14,814 bases of DNA from the NCBI GenBank assembly GCA_015228895.1, contig JADGCR010000034.1, positions 1 through 14,814 of the forward strand, in the 5' to 3' direction. A program made the translations under genes and the position numbers. This document shows, in pieces, positions 1 through 7,746 of this stretch (position 1 is its first letter; each line of letters begins with the position of its first letter). The notes below the pieces were generated by a model that was given only the letters and a program-made list of their open reading frames with translations, ran no database searches and was not told the DNA's origin. This DNA is from Magnetococcales bacterium. Its GTDB lineage: Bacteria; Pseudomonadota; Magnetococcia; Magnetococcales; Magnetaquicoccaceae.

Positions 1-1756
1 GTTCCGCGTCCAGGGTCAGCAGGCCGCTGGCGTCCTCCAGGGGAAGGGGCAGAAAGGGGGGATGGAAGTTGGCTTTTTTCAGCTCCAGACGACCCGAATA
101 GGTCATTTTCCCCAAGGATTCCAGAGGCAGGGTGAGCTTCATGCCGCCCACCCCCTGCCCCGTCAGGGTGGCGCCCTCCATGCCCACGGCCCTGTCCCAG
201 CGCAGCAGTGGATGGGCGACGATCTCCTTCCAGATGGATTGCAGCTCCACATGGGGGGATTCGGCGACGATTTCCACGGTGGGATTGTCCAGCATGTTGG
301 CGATCCTCACCTCGCCGGAGACCTTGCGGGTCTCCCCGAACAGGGCGGAGGGCACCTGCGCGGTCATGCCGTAACGGTCGAAGATCAGGTGGGTCGTGAT
401 GCGGGAAAGAGGCAGCAGCGGGGGGAAATAGTGGAGCGACAACCCGGTCACCTCCCCTTCGATGTGAAACAGATCCTCCCTGGGATCCCGGGGACCCGCC
501 GGAATGTTGACCAGTCGTCCCCGGATGTGGGCGCTGGCCCGGGTGACCTGCCCCTCTTTCAGGTTGTTGTCCAGCCACTTGACCAACGGGGGGTGCATGA
601 TGCGGGTGGGGTAATAGAATTTGGCCTGGTCCGTCCGGGTTCCCGAGGCGGTGGCGGTCAACTCCAGATGGGGCGACTCCGCGCCTCCCAGTCCGGTCAG
701 GGTCATCCTGCCCCCCGCCTGGCCATGAACGCTGGTCAGGTCGAAACGTTTGACCTCCAGATTCCACAGGGAGCCGGTCTGCTCCAGAAGACCGTCGGCC
801 TTCAGGCTGGTGATGGGCAGGGGCCAGCGGAAGACGGCGGGCCACGCGAGGCTTCCGGAGCCGATGTTGGCCTGCCATTGCGCCCGCAACCCGGAGGCGG
901 AGCGCTGCGCGATGACATCCAGATCCAGCGGAGGGGTCAGTCCGTCCAGGGGGGGGAGTCGCTTCAGATAGGGGGCGAAGGGGGAGAGGAGCAGCCCCTC
1001 GACCTGCATCCGCAGGGACCAGAAGTTCTGGTGATCCCGTTCCCCCTTGGCGAACCATCGGGTTTGCGGCTGGATATCGGGTAAACGCCCCTCGGCGGTA
1101 AAATGCGCGGATCCGTCCAACTCCACAAAGGCGGTGGCGTGAACCCCGGTCAGGCGGGTCCGCAAGGGTCGTTCCCGCTCCTGGACGGACTCGTCCTCCC
1201 AGGTCACGGTGGCGTCCTGCAGGGAGATCGCGGTCATCGGAATACGGGAGGAACCGGATTTCGTCCCCGAAAGCATCGTCTCCACCCCCCGGTCGGCCAG
1301 CAGCAGTTCTCCATCCCCCCGCCGGCGCACGGTGAGGTTCGCCCCCTCCAGGGTGAGACTGGTGGAGAGCCATCCCTGCCGCCAGGACAGGGGGGAGACG
1401 CGCAACAGGATCCGCCGGACGTCGAACAACGGGGTCTCGTTGTCCGGGTGCCTGATCTCCACTCCCTGCCCCACCATGGCCAACGACAGGCCCGTCTGCA
1501 GGGTCAATCCGTTCACCCGGATGTCCAGTCCGGTCTGCCTGGAGAGAAAACGGGAGACAGGTCCCAGACAGGGGGTCAGATCCGGAGGGGAAACGGCCAG
1601 GGAAAACAGGATGGGAGCGGTGAAGAAAATCAGGAAAAAGATACTGTTGATCCATAAGGAGCACAGACGGCGCACCCATCCGGAACGCCGGCCCTCAGGC
1701 TTCACGGGCGCGTTCGACTCGGTTTGCGGCGCGGAGGGTGGATTGGTATTGGGCAT
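1..1756 (-). CDS. YhdP/AsmA-like DUF3971 envelope protein (partial, C-terminus beyond left edge)
   Basis: The reading frame is open from an ATG at 1756 to the left edge, giving 585 visible residues. A basic, proline-rich N-terminus (1-30) precedes one hydrophobic segment at about residues 34-56, so the protein is probably anchored in the inner membrane with a large periplasmic body. The body has the amphipathic beta-rich texture of AsmA-like proteins. A stretch at about residues 380-480 (YYPTRIMHPPLVKWLDNNL, then RGRLVNIPAG and LHYFPPLLPLSR) matches the DUF3971 pattern of YhdP. YhdP, TamB and YdbH of Escherichia coli are known to support phospholipid transfer between inner and outer membrane. 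Full-length relatives usually exceed 1000 residues, so much of the gene lies outside. It is divergent from glnE with a very short gap. A perfect TATAAT lies 32 bases upstream of the ATG; the ribosome binding site is poor. A more generic AsmA-family protein is the main alternative. Confidence 0.8.
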   Translation of the reverse strand, partial: MPNTNPPSAPQTESNAPVKPEGRRSGWVRRLCSLWINSIFFLIFFTAPILFSLAVSPPDLTPCLGPVSRFLSRQTGLDIRVNGLTLQTGLSLAMVGQGVEIRHPDNETPLFDVRRILLRVSPLSWRQGWLSTSLTLEGANLTVRRRGDGELLLADRGVETMLSGTKSGSSRIPMTAISLQDATVTWEDESVQERERPLRTRLTGVHATAFVELDGSAHFTAEGRLPDIQPQTRWFAKGERDHQNFWSLRMQVEGLLLSPFAPYLKRLPPLDGLTPPLDLDVIAQRSASGLRAQWQANIGSGSLAWPAVFRWPLPITSLKADGLLEQTGSLWNLEVKRFDLTSVHGQAGGRMTLTGLGGAESPHLELTATASGTRTDQAKFYYPTRIMHPPLVKWLDNNLKEGQVTRASAHIRGRLVNIPAGPRDPREDLFHIEGEVTGLSLHYFPPLLPLSRITTHLIFDRYGMTAQVPSALFGETRKVSGEVRIANMLDNPTVEIVAESPHVELQSIWKEIVAHPLLRWDRAVGMEGATLTGQGVGGMKLTLPLESLGKMTYSGRLELKKANFHPPFLPLPLEDASGLLTLDAE

Positions 1757-1787
1757 GACCTTTTGGCAATCAGTGGCAAAGGCAACG

Positions 1788-1793
1788 ATTATA
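1788..1793 (-). promoter_or_regulatory. -10 box of the YhdP-like gene
   Basis: The minus strand reads TATAAT here, a perfect -10 hexamer. It would place the transcript start near 1781 and give a leader of about 25 bases before the ATG at 1756. No good -35 hexamer is seen at 16-18 bases. The local sequence is clearly more AT-rich than the flanking genes. Confidence 0.4.
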
Positions 1794-4700
1794 TGCGAAG
1801 ATCGGGGCAATTGACATGGAGAAAACCAATCTTCGAATGTCTGCGTGGTGTCGGTCAATGGTTCTGCCACCGATTTCAATCATCCGCCGAGAGTTTTGCA
1901 AGCTTGACGATTCCCGCCGCATTGAACCTGGATGAGCTGACCAGGAGAGAAATTCACGCTCAAGCCGCCCTCACCGCCGATCCGGCCGGTGCCATCAGCC
2001 GACTGGCCGATTTCGTCGCCACTCATGTCAGCGACCGGCCCGATGCCATAGAGCGGCTGGCGCAACGGCTCCGGGATCCCCTTTGGCGGGTCCGTCTGGT
2101 GACCGCCCTGGGCAACAGCCCCTACCTGGCCCATGTGATGAACAAATGGCCGGAATTCCTGGACGACGACGATACCGGCCAGGACCCGGTGGCCTGGAAC
2201 CAGGGACTGGTCGCCGCGCTGCTCTCCACCGACTCCCGCAACGAAGCCGCCCAACTGTTGCGACGGCACAAACATCGCACCTTTTTCGGCATCGGGCTGC
2301 GGGATCTCACCTGCGAAGCCAGCCTGCGGGAGACCACCCATGGTCTCTCCGCCCTGGCGGACGCCTCTCTGGAAGCGGGTTGTCAATGGCTCAACCGATG
2401 GTTGAGCGCCCGCCACGGCCCCCCCATGACCCAGACCGGGGAAGGGCGCAAACCGGCCCGTTTCGTCATCCTGGGCATGGGAAAACTGGGAGCGCGGGAA
2501 CTCAATTTCTCCTCCGATGTGGATCTGATCTACCTCTACGACGAGGACCAGGGGGGGAGCGACGGTCCCCGTCCCCTGGCCATCAAGGCGTACTACAACC
2601 GCCTTGGACAGGAACTGATCCGTCTGCTGAGCGAATCCACCGCCGATGGCATGGTGTTTCGCATCGACCTGCGGTTGCGACCGGAAGGCGAAAGCGGGGA
2701 TTTGACCCTCTCCCGCCGTTCCGCGGAGATCTACTACGAATCCTGGGGCCGCACCTGGGAGCGGGCCGCCATGATCAAGGCCCGTCCCGTGGCCGGCGAT
2801 CTGGCCCTGGGGGAACAGTTCCTGCGCAATCTGCAACCCTTCGTCTACCGTCGCTACCTGGATTTCGCCGCCCTGGACGCCATCCGGGAGATGAAATGGC
2901 AGATCGACCACAAGATCGCCGCCCGTCAGGATTATCACCACAACGTCAAGCTTGGCTACGGGGGGATCCGGGAGATCGAGTTTTTCGCCCAGTGCCAGCA
3001 ATTGATTCATGGCGGCAAGAACCCGCAACTGCGTCTGCGGGAGACCGAGGGGGTGCTGATGGCGCTGGTGGCGGCCAACCTGCTCCCCGCCAGGAGCGCG
3101 GATATCCTGATCACCAATTATCGTTTCCTGCGCACCGTGGAACATCGTCTGCAAATCGAACGGGAGCGCCAGACCCACTCCATCCCCCAGGAGCGGGCCG
3201 CGTTCGCCGCCCTGGCCAGACGGATGCACTTTTCAGACAGCGAGGCCTTTCGTCTGCGGCTCTCCGAGGTGGTCGAGGAGGTGCGGGGCATTTACGGGCA
3301 GTTGTTTTTCGAGGGCAAACACGATCGGAAAGGACAGGGCAATCCCACGGTCGAGGCCCTGCTGGAGTGTGACGCCGGGGAAGAGGCGTGTCTGGAGGCC
3401 ATCCGTCGCGTCGGTTTCGAGAATCCCCAACAGGCTGTCGGTCTGTTGTCGGTGTTGCGGGACGGTCCCACCCAGACCCGTATGACCGAGGCGGCCCGCG
3501 GGTGGTATGGCCGGGTTGCCGTGCCTCTGCTGGCCGAGGTGCTCACCGCTCCGGATCAGGATCTGGCGTTGCAACACGCGGAAGCCTTCGTGCGGGGTCT
3601 GGGACATCGGATCAACTATCTGGCCCTGCTGGTGGAGTATCCGCCGGTGCTCAAGCTGCTGATCCGCATGTTCGGCACCTCGGCGCTTTTGTCCCGCTTT
3701 TTGATCCACCACCCGGAACTGATGGACGGACTGGTGACCACCGATTTTCTGGGCCGGTTCCGCAACCGGCTGGAGTTGACCAGGGATCTGGACCAGACCA
3801 TGGCCAGGGCCACCCATCCGGAAGACGCGATGCAGTTTATCCGGGAGTTCAAGAACGTCGAGACCCTGCGACTGGGCATACGCGATCTGTCGGGCATCGC
3901 GGAACCCTCGGAGGTGACCGCGGGTTTGGCCCTGTTGGCCGAGGTGATCCTGACACGGGTTTTCCTGGATGCCAGGGAGGAGTTGATCCGGCGTCATGGC
4001 ACCCCACGCCACACCAACCCGCGGGGAGAACGCCTGGAAGCCCCGTTCGCCATTCTGGCCATGGGCAAGCTGGGGGGCAAGGAGCTCAGTTTCTCCTCGG
4101 ACCTGGATCTGATCTTCATCCACGGCAGCCAGGGTGAGGATCAATCCACCGACCACCCGACCCGTTCCATCTCCAATACGTTGTTTTTCACCCGTCTGGG
4201 TCAGAAGATCATCACCAGCATCACCAGTTTGACCCGCGCGGGCAAGCTGTATGAACTGGACATGCGGCTCCGTCCCTCCGGGTCCTCCGGACCCGTGGTG
4301 ACTTCGCTGGACTCTTTTGTGCAATATCAAACCCGCGAAGCCTGGATCTGGGAGCATCAGGCCTTGACCCGCGCCCGACCCTTGGCCGGGGATGAAGCCT
4401 TTTGCAAGACGCTCACCGGCGCCATCGCCACTCTGTTGACCCAACCCAGGGAGCCGGACCGGGTGCGTCGGGAGGTTTTCGCCATGCGTGAGCGCATGTA
4501 CGAGGAGAAAAAACCCCCGGCTGGCTGGATCGACATCAAGCAGAGCCGGGGCGGGGTGGTGGATGTGGAGTTTCTGGTGCAGTACCTGGTTCTGGCCCAC
4601 GCCTCCAGCCACCCGGAGATCATTTCCGCCAATCTGCCCAACGCCTTGCGGGGTCTGGCCAAGGCCGGCGTTCTGGAACATGATGACGCCCGGATTCTGG

Positions 4701-4906
4701 AAGACGCCTATGCCTTGTATCGCTTTGTCGAGAACCGTCTGCGTCTGCTCCACGACCGCTCGGAAAACCGCATCGGTCCGGACGAACGGATCAGGACGCG
4801 CCTGCGCCGCTTGTGTCACGCGCTCGACGGCGAGGAGGTGATCGGGGCCGTGGAGGCGGGATTGGCGCGGGTGTATCCCGTTTACCTCAAGATGCTCGCC
4901 CCCTAG
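1793..4906 (+). CDS. glnE: Bifunctional glutamine synthetase adenylyltransferase / adenylyl-removing enzyme
   Basis: This enzyme adenylylates and deadenylylates glutamine synthetase in response to PII, tuning ammonia assimilation in the cytoplasm. Two nucleotidyltransferase domains are seen. The N-terminal adenylyl-removing one has GMGKLGARELNFSSDVDL (from residue 228, Asp242 and Asp244). The C-terminal adenylyl-transferase one has AMGKLGGKELSFSSDLDL (Asp770 and Asp772). Each is followed by its helical partner motif: GYGGIREIEFF from residue 388 and SRGGVVDVEFLVQYL from residue 918. At 1037 residues it is longer than E. coli GlnE (946). The start is uncertain. ATG 1793 is the last in-frame ATG before conserved sequence and has AAAGG about 10 bases upstream. 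However, the first 37 codons are rich in codons unusual here (AGA, CGA, ACA), and a promoter-like TTGACA lies inside them. TTG at 1904 is therefore a serious alternative. The stop abuts the ATG of the HNH gene. Confidence 0.96.
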   Translation: MRRSGQLTWRKPIFECLRGVGQWFCHRFQSSAESFASLTIPAALNLDELTRREIHAQAALTADPAGAISRLADFVATHVSDRPDAIERLAQRLRDPLWRVRLVTALGNSPYLAHVMNKWPEFLDDDDTGQDPVAWNQGLVAALLSTDSRNEAAQLLRRHKHRTFFGIGLRDLTCEASLRETTHGLSALADASLEAGCQWLNRWLSARHGPPMTQTGEGRKPARFVILGMGKLGARELNFSSDVDLIYLYDEDQGGSDGPRPLAIKAYYNRLGQELIRLLSESTADGMVFRIDLRLRPEGESGDLTLSRRSAEIYYESWGRTWERAAMIKARPVAGDLALGEQFLRNLQPFVYRRYLDFAALDAIREMKWQIDHKIAARQDYHHNVKLGYGGIREIEFFAQCQQLIHGGKNPQLRLRETEGVLMALVAANLLPARSADILITNYRFLRTVEHRLQIERERQTHSIPQERAAFAALARRMHFSDSEAFRLRLSEVVEEVRGIYGQLFFEGKHDRKGQGNPTVEALLECDAGEEACLEAIRRVGFENPQQAVGLLSVLRDGPTQTRMTEAARGWYGRVAVPLLAEVLTAPDQDLALQHAEAFVRGLGHRINYLALLVEYPPVLKLLIRMFGTSALLSRFLIHHPELMDGLVTTDFLGRFRNRLELTRDLDQTMARATHPEDAMQFIREFKNVETLRLGIRDLSGIAEPSEVTAGLALLAEVILTRVFLDAREELIRRHGTPRHTNPRGERLEAPFAILAMGKLGGKELSFSSDLDLIFIHGSQGEDQSTDHPTRSISNTLFFTRLGQKIITSITSLTRAGKLYELDMRLRPSGSSGPVVTSLDSFVQYQTREAWIWEHQALTRARPLAGDEAFCKTLTGAIATLLTQPREPDRVRREVFAMRERMYEEKKPPAGWIDIKQSRGGVVDVEFLVQYLVLAHASSHPEIISANLPNALRGLAKAGVLEHDDARILEDAYALYRFVENRLRLLHDRSENRIGPDERIRTRLRRLCHALDGEEVIGAVEAGLARVYPVYLKMLAP
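1811..1838 (+). promoter_or_regulatory. Candidate glnE promoter
   Basis: TTGACA at 1811-1816 is a perfect -35 box. It is followed after 16 bases by TCGAAT at 1833-1838 (4 of 6 for a -10). Transcription from it would begin near 1845, downstream of the ATG at 1793. It could only serve glnE if translation starts at a later codon such as TTG 1904. Confidence 0.3.
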
Positions 4907-5212
4907 ATGGACGATCTGTTCATTTCAGCCGACCCGGATGTGGTGCAGCGGGAGCGTTTGAAAGCCAAGGAACTCAAACGCACCGCCTGGTGGAAAAACC
5001 GCGTCGGCCAGGGGGTGTGCGCCTATTGCGGCACCCGTCATCACCCCGCCGACCTCACCATGGATCACGTCGTCCCCTTGATTCGTGGTGGCCGCACCTC
5101 CCGATCCAACTGTGTGCCCGCCTGCGCCACCTGCAATCAAGAAAAACGTCATCTCTCCACCACCCAGTGGCACTGTCATCTGGAGGAGAAATTGGGTGGT
5201 GGCTTACGTTAA
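4907..5212 (+). CDS. Small HNH endonuclease family protein
   Basis: This 101-residue single-domain HNH protein starts with the base after the glnE stop codon (TAGATG), so it is probably translationally coupled to glnE. No Shine-Dalgarno sequence is obvious. A basic N-terminal helix (RERLKAKELKRTAWWKN, residues 15-31) leads into a zinc-stabilised HNH fold: Cys38-x2-Cys41, Asp53-His54 (the catalytic His region, TMDHVVP), Asn68, and Cys73-x2-Cys76-Asn77. The pattern RER-K-A-EL---WWK before the first Cys pair is typical of a widespread family of about 100-residue bacterial HNH proteins. HNH domains cut or nick DNA using a single metal ion, but the biological role of this small family is not known to me. 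No restriction, intein or phage context is visible. Confidence 0.85.
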   Translation: MDDLFISADPDVVQRERLKAKELKRTAWWKNRVGQGVCAYCGTRHHPADLTMDHVVPLIRGGRTSRSNCVPACATCNQEKRHLSTTQWHCHLEEKLGGGLR

Positions 5213-5226
5213 AAAATCCTGGCAAG

Positions 5227-6126
5227 TCAACCCCATTGAGCCTGCACCCCCAGGGCGGTCAGCAGCAGCCTGCCCCGCCCATCGGTGGGGGGACACCAGT
5301 AGTGGCTGCCGGTGACAGGACGGGTGAACCGGAACAGGGCGTCCACGATGCCGTCCTCCTGCCCGGTCATGCGGCGCAGCATGCTTTCGAAGGCTTCCGG
5401 GGAACGACCGAAGGCCAGAAACAGCAATCCCTCCCCCATGGCATCGACCCAGGGCATGGAACGGCGCACCATGAAGGCCGGAGGTTCATAGCTCTCCTGG
5501 GCGGTGCGCTTGACATGGGCGGAAGGGGGGGCGTCCTCCAGTTCCCCGTTGTCGCTTTTCCGGCGACCGATGATATGATCCTGCTCCTGCCGGGAAAACC
5601 CCTGAAACCGGCCAAGATCGTGCAACCACTGTTGCACGGCCACAAAACTGCCACCATCCAGCCCCTCCCCGGCACCCTGGACCAGGGCCGCCTCCGCCGC
5701 CGCATCCCCTGTCGGATTCTCGGTGCCGTCCTCGTAGCCGGTGAGATCCAGGCCCTCGGAAAATTTGAAGCAGTCCAGACGTCGCACGCACACGAATGCA
5801 TCGGCCACCAGGGACTCCAGCGCCCGTCCCCGGTGGGTGACGACTCCCGGGTCCCCACCCCGCACCAGCAACCACAGATCCCCCTGGGTGGAGACCACAT
5901 TGCATCCAGGCCCGCTCATGGCGGGAAAAGGGTGCAGATCCGCCACCGGCTTGCCCAGGAGCAGCGACAACGCCGGCCCCAACCCGACAACCACCTCCAC
6001 TCCCAAAATCTCGCGGGCGAGTCGTGCCAGAACCGGAGCGGGGTCCCGGCCCGGTTTCAGCAGAAACTCCAGGCTGCGGGCGTGGGTGGGAAGGTCGTCC
6101 AGAATTCCGGGTTGACTTGTGCGCAT
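5227..6126 (-). CDS. Dye-decolourising (DyP-type) heme peroxidase, YfeX-like
   Basis: This is a 299-residue DyP-family peroxidase, the same length as E. coli YfeX. DyP enzymes use heme and hydrogen peroxide to oxidise aromatic and other substrates. The signature GxxDG is seen as GYEDGTENP (residues 130-138, distal Asp133). The proximal heme ligand is His204 in PSAHVKR and the distal Arg is Arg221 in MVRRSMPW; the 17-residue His-Arg spacing matches that in YfeX. No signal peptide, Tat motif or encapsulin-targeting tail is seen, so the enzyme is probably cytoplasmic. ATG 6126 was chosen because AGAAGGGA lies about 5 bases upstream and the protein then begins like its relatives. The frame stays open upstream to 6216, but that part resembles no family sequence. 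It converges on the HNH gene with a 14-base gap. Its neighbours (oxyR, rubrerythrin) support a peroxide-related role. Confidence 0.92.
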   Translation of the reverse strand: MRTSQPGILDDLPTHARSLEFLLKPGRDPAPVLARLAREILGVEVVVGLGPALSLLLGKPVADLHPFPAMSGPGCNVVSTQGDLWLLVRGGDPGVVTHRGRALESLVADAFVCVRRLDCFKFSEGLDLTGYEDGTENPTGDAAAEAALVQGAGEGLDGGSFVAVQQWLHDLGRFQGFSRQEQDHIIGRRKSDNGELEDAPPSAHVKRTAQESYEPPAFMVRRSMPWVDAMGEGLLFLAFGRSPEAFESMLRRMTGQEDGIVDALFRFTRPVTGSHYWCPPTDGRGRLLLTALGVQAQWG

Positions 6127-6190
6127 GGCAGTCCCTTCTCTTTGGCTTGATGTGGTTGTGGAGAATTCCGGCGGTGTCCGAAACGGTTCG

Positions 6191-6220
6191 ATCATAACGT
6201 ACCCGATTTTTTGCACACAA
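6191..6220 (-). promoter_or_regulatory. Candidate DyP peroxidase promoter
   Basis: On the minus strand TATGAT (6196-6191, 5 of 6 for a -10) follows TTGTGT (6220-6215, 3 of 6 for a -35) after 18 bases. The predicted transcript starts near 6184, about 58 bases before the ATG. No OxyR-like box was found beside it. Confidence 0.3.
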
Positions 6221-6282
6221 GGTTTTTTCCCCCCCGCGGAGCACGGACCCGCCAGTTGTCAAGTCAAGAGTGGGGAGTTGGA

Positions 6283-6678
6283 TCAGAAGGTGGTCCGGGA
6301 GGTGGAACAGGCTTTCAGTGGACCGGAACCGGGCTGGCGGACTTCGACCATGCGGTATTCCAGCATGGTCAGCATGAAGATCAGATCCTGACTGTCCCGT
6401 TTCAGTTCGTCGAGGGCCACTTCCGCTTCCACATAATTGCGGTCATGGTAACAACGGACCAGTTGATCCGCGGTTTCGTGAAAATGTTTGTGACGCTTTT
6501 CCAGGAACGGCATTTCCGGAAACTTGCCGTATTTTTCCATCCCCTCGCTGTAAAACCAGACGCCGAGATCGCAGGCGGTATACGATTGCAGTTGTGGAAT
6601 CGATTCCTTTCTCAACAGCGATTCGAGTTGCAGCAACCACCTCAGATGGATCAATCGCGCCCGGGAGATGTCGATCAT
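6283..6678 (-). CDS. Stand-alone CZB (chemoreceptor zinc-binding) domain protein
   Basis: The 131-residue protein is essentially one CZB domain. The 3His/1Cys zinc site is visible: His11 in HLRWL, Cys36 in ACDLGVWFYSEG, and His63 and His67 in KRHKHFHETAD. CZB domains bind zinc very tightly and usually sit at the C-terminus of chemoreceptors or diguanylate cyclases such as DgcZ. In some of these the zinc-bound Cys is reported to react with hypochlorous acid. Here there is no signalling domain, signal peptide or membrane segment. The last 20 residues are variable and basic. The ATG overlaps the TGA of the upstream transporter gene by 4 bases (ATGA), so the two are translationally coupled and probably act together. 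It may be a cytoplasmic zinc buffer or sensor for the transporter; that role is inferred from position only. Confidence 0.85.
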   Translation of the reverse strand: MIDISRARLIHLRWLLQLESLLRKESIPQLQSYTACDLGVWFYSEGMEKYGKFPEMPFLEKRHKHFHETADQLVRCYHDRNYVEAEVALDELKRDSQDLIFMLTMLEYRMVEVRQPGSGPLKACSTSRTTF

Positions 6679-7622
6679 GGTTGTTTCTCTTCCTCTTTGG
6701 GAAGGTGGGAGAAGAGATGCTCGGACCAGTAATCCATGCCTTCGCGCTTGCGGGTGCTGTGGGGAATGGTGATCACCCACACATGGTGCACCTGAACAAA
6801 CGCGGCCTGCACATTTTTCTTCATGGCGGCGACAATCTCGTGCCCCTCGCGGACGGTCAGCGTTTCGTCGAGAGTGACATGCATGTAGATTTCCCAGGAT
6901 TCCCCCAAACTGCGCCCCCGGATCAGTTTGATATCCTGGATGCCGGAGGTCATCCGGGCCGTGCGCGCGATTTCCGCCAGCACCTCCCTGGAAACGGTCA
7001 CATCCAACAACCCCTTGATGGCATCCCAGGTGATCATGCTCCCGATGCGCAGCACCATGAGCGCCACGAGCAGCGCGGCGATGTGGTCGGCGGCGGGCAT
7101 GCCCAGATTGGACAACACGATGCCCAGCAGGACGAGAACCGAGGAGAAGGCGTCCAGACGGTTGTCCCGGGCGGAGGAGTCCAGGGCGCTGTTGCGGTTT
7201 TGTCTGGCGACACACCGCAGATAACGATGCATCAGTTCGCTGGCCGCCGCGGACAGCAGCACTCCGAGGACGGTAAACAGGGAGGGCGCGGCCCGGACCG
7301 CCCCCAGTTCGCTGAAACTGGTCAGACCGAGGGAGAGCCCACCCAACAGCAAACCCACGCCGATGGTCAACGAGGAGACAAACAGCACCTTGCCGGAGCC
7401 GAACGGAAAGGTCTTGCTGGGAGGCCGTTTGGCGATCTGCACGCTGATGAGGGTCACTCCCTTGGCAAGCGCGTCGCCAAAGGAATAGAGTCCCTGGAGG
7501 ATCAACCCCATGCTGCCTGAAATCCAGCCCAGCAGGGTACGAAAAACGGCCTGGGACACCGAGCAGGCGAGGTCGGTCCAACCCGCTTGCACCACACACC
7601 GGGGACAGTAATCAAATTGCAT
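6675..7622 (-). CDS. Cation diffusion facilitator, magnetosome MamB/MamM-like
   Basis: This 315-residue metal/proton antiporter has the usual CDF layout: about six membrane segments in residues 13-205, then a cytoplasmic domain (about 206-290). It resembles MamB as I recall it: an N-terminal CxxC at residues 6-9, SGSMGLIL, KTFPFGSGKV, ELMHRYLRCVARQNRNSAL, ARDNRLDAFSS, and a cytoplasmic domain opening with RGRSLGES. Predicted transport-site residues are Tyr46 and Asp50 in TM2 (YSFGD) and Asp153 and Asp157 in TM5 (DNRLD). Tyr at the first position is as in MamM. ATG 7622 was preferred to a TTG at 7655 because Cys6, Cys9, Tyr46 and Asp50 then fall on the Mam numbering; AGGA lies 12 bases upstream. 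A tail of about 25 residues (HLFSHLPKEEEKQP) extends the usual end. It is coupled to the CZB gene and divergent from oxyR. The substrate, likely Fe, Mn or Zn, is not readable from sequence. Confidence 0.88.
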   Translation of the reverse strand: MQFDYCPRCVVQAGWTDLACSVSQAVFRTLLGWISGSMGLILQGLYSFGDALAKGVTLISVQIAKRPPSKTFPFGSGKVLFVSSLTIGVGLLLGGLSLGLTSFSELGAVRAAPSLFTVLGVLLSAAASELMHRYLRCVARQNRNSALDSSARDNRLDAFSSVLVLLGIVLSNLGMPAADHIAALLVALMVLRIGSMITWDAIKGLLDVTVSREVLAEIARTARMTSGIQDIKLIRGRSLGESWEIYMHVTLDETLTVREGHEIVAAMKKNVQAAFVQVHHVWVITIPHSTRKREGMDYWSEHLFSHLPKEEEKQP

Positions 7623-7666
7623 GAAATGCGTCCATCCTGTAAGCTGAACCGACAAACACCCCCGTC

Positions 7667-7695
7667 ACTCTCGCCAATCAGCCTCCGGATGTCAA
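7667..7695 (-). promoter_or_regulatory. Candidate promoter of the CDF-CZB operon
   Basis: The minus strand has a perfect TTGACA at 7695-7690. After 17 bases comes a weak -10, GAGAGT, at 7672-7667. A strong -35 with a poor -10 would fit an activated promoter. No clear OxyR box was found in the 124-base divergent region. Confidence 0.35.
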
Positions 7696-7746
7696 GTGCT
7701 GGTGTGGGACCGGGACGCCGATCAATCGGGCCACAGGATGGAATTC

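Noticed and set aside
62..1084. Long plus-strand frame rich in Gly, Gln and His
   Set aside because: It is the antisense shadow of the YhdP-like gene, which has a signal-anchor and family motifs on the minus strand; the plus frame resembles nothing.
3233..4819. 528-codon minus-strand frame inside glnE
   Set aside because: Antisense shadow caused by high GC codon bias; the glnE motifs lie on the plus strand throughout.
5227..6126. Encapsulin cargo or Tat-exported DyP
   Set aside because: The C-terminus ends soon after the heme domain with no cargo tail, the N-terminus has no twin-arginine signal, and no encapsulin gene is nearby.
6127..6216. Upstream extension of the DyP peroxidase by 30 residues
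   Set aside because: The good Shine-Dalgarno sequence and family-like start are at 6126, and the extension crosses the likely promoter.
6675..7622. Start of a magnetosome gene island
   Set aside because: Only the CDF resembles a Mam protein; none of mamA, mamE, mamK, mamO, mamQ or mms genes is present in the window.
7623..7746. OxyR box in the divergent oxyR-CDF region
   Set aside because: No ATAG-N7-CTAT pattern, even degenerate, could be found there.
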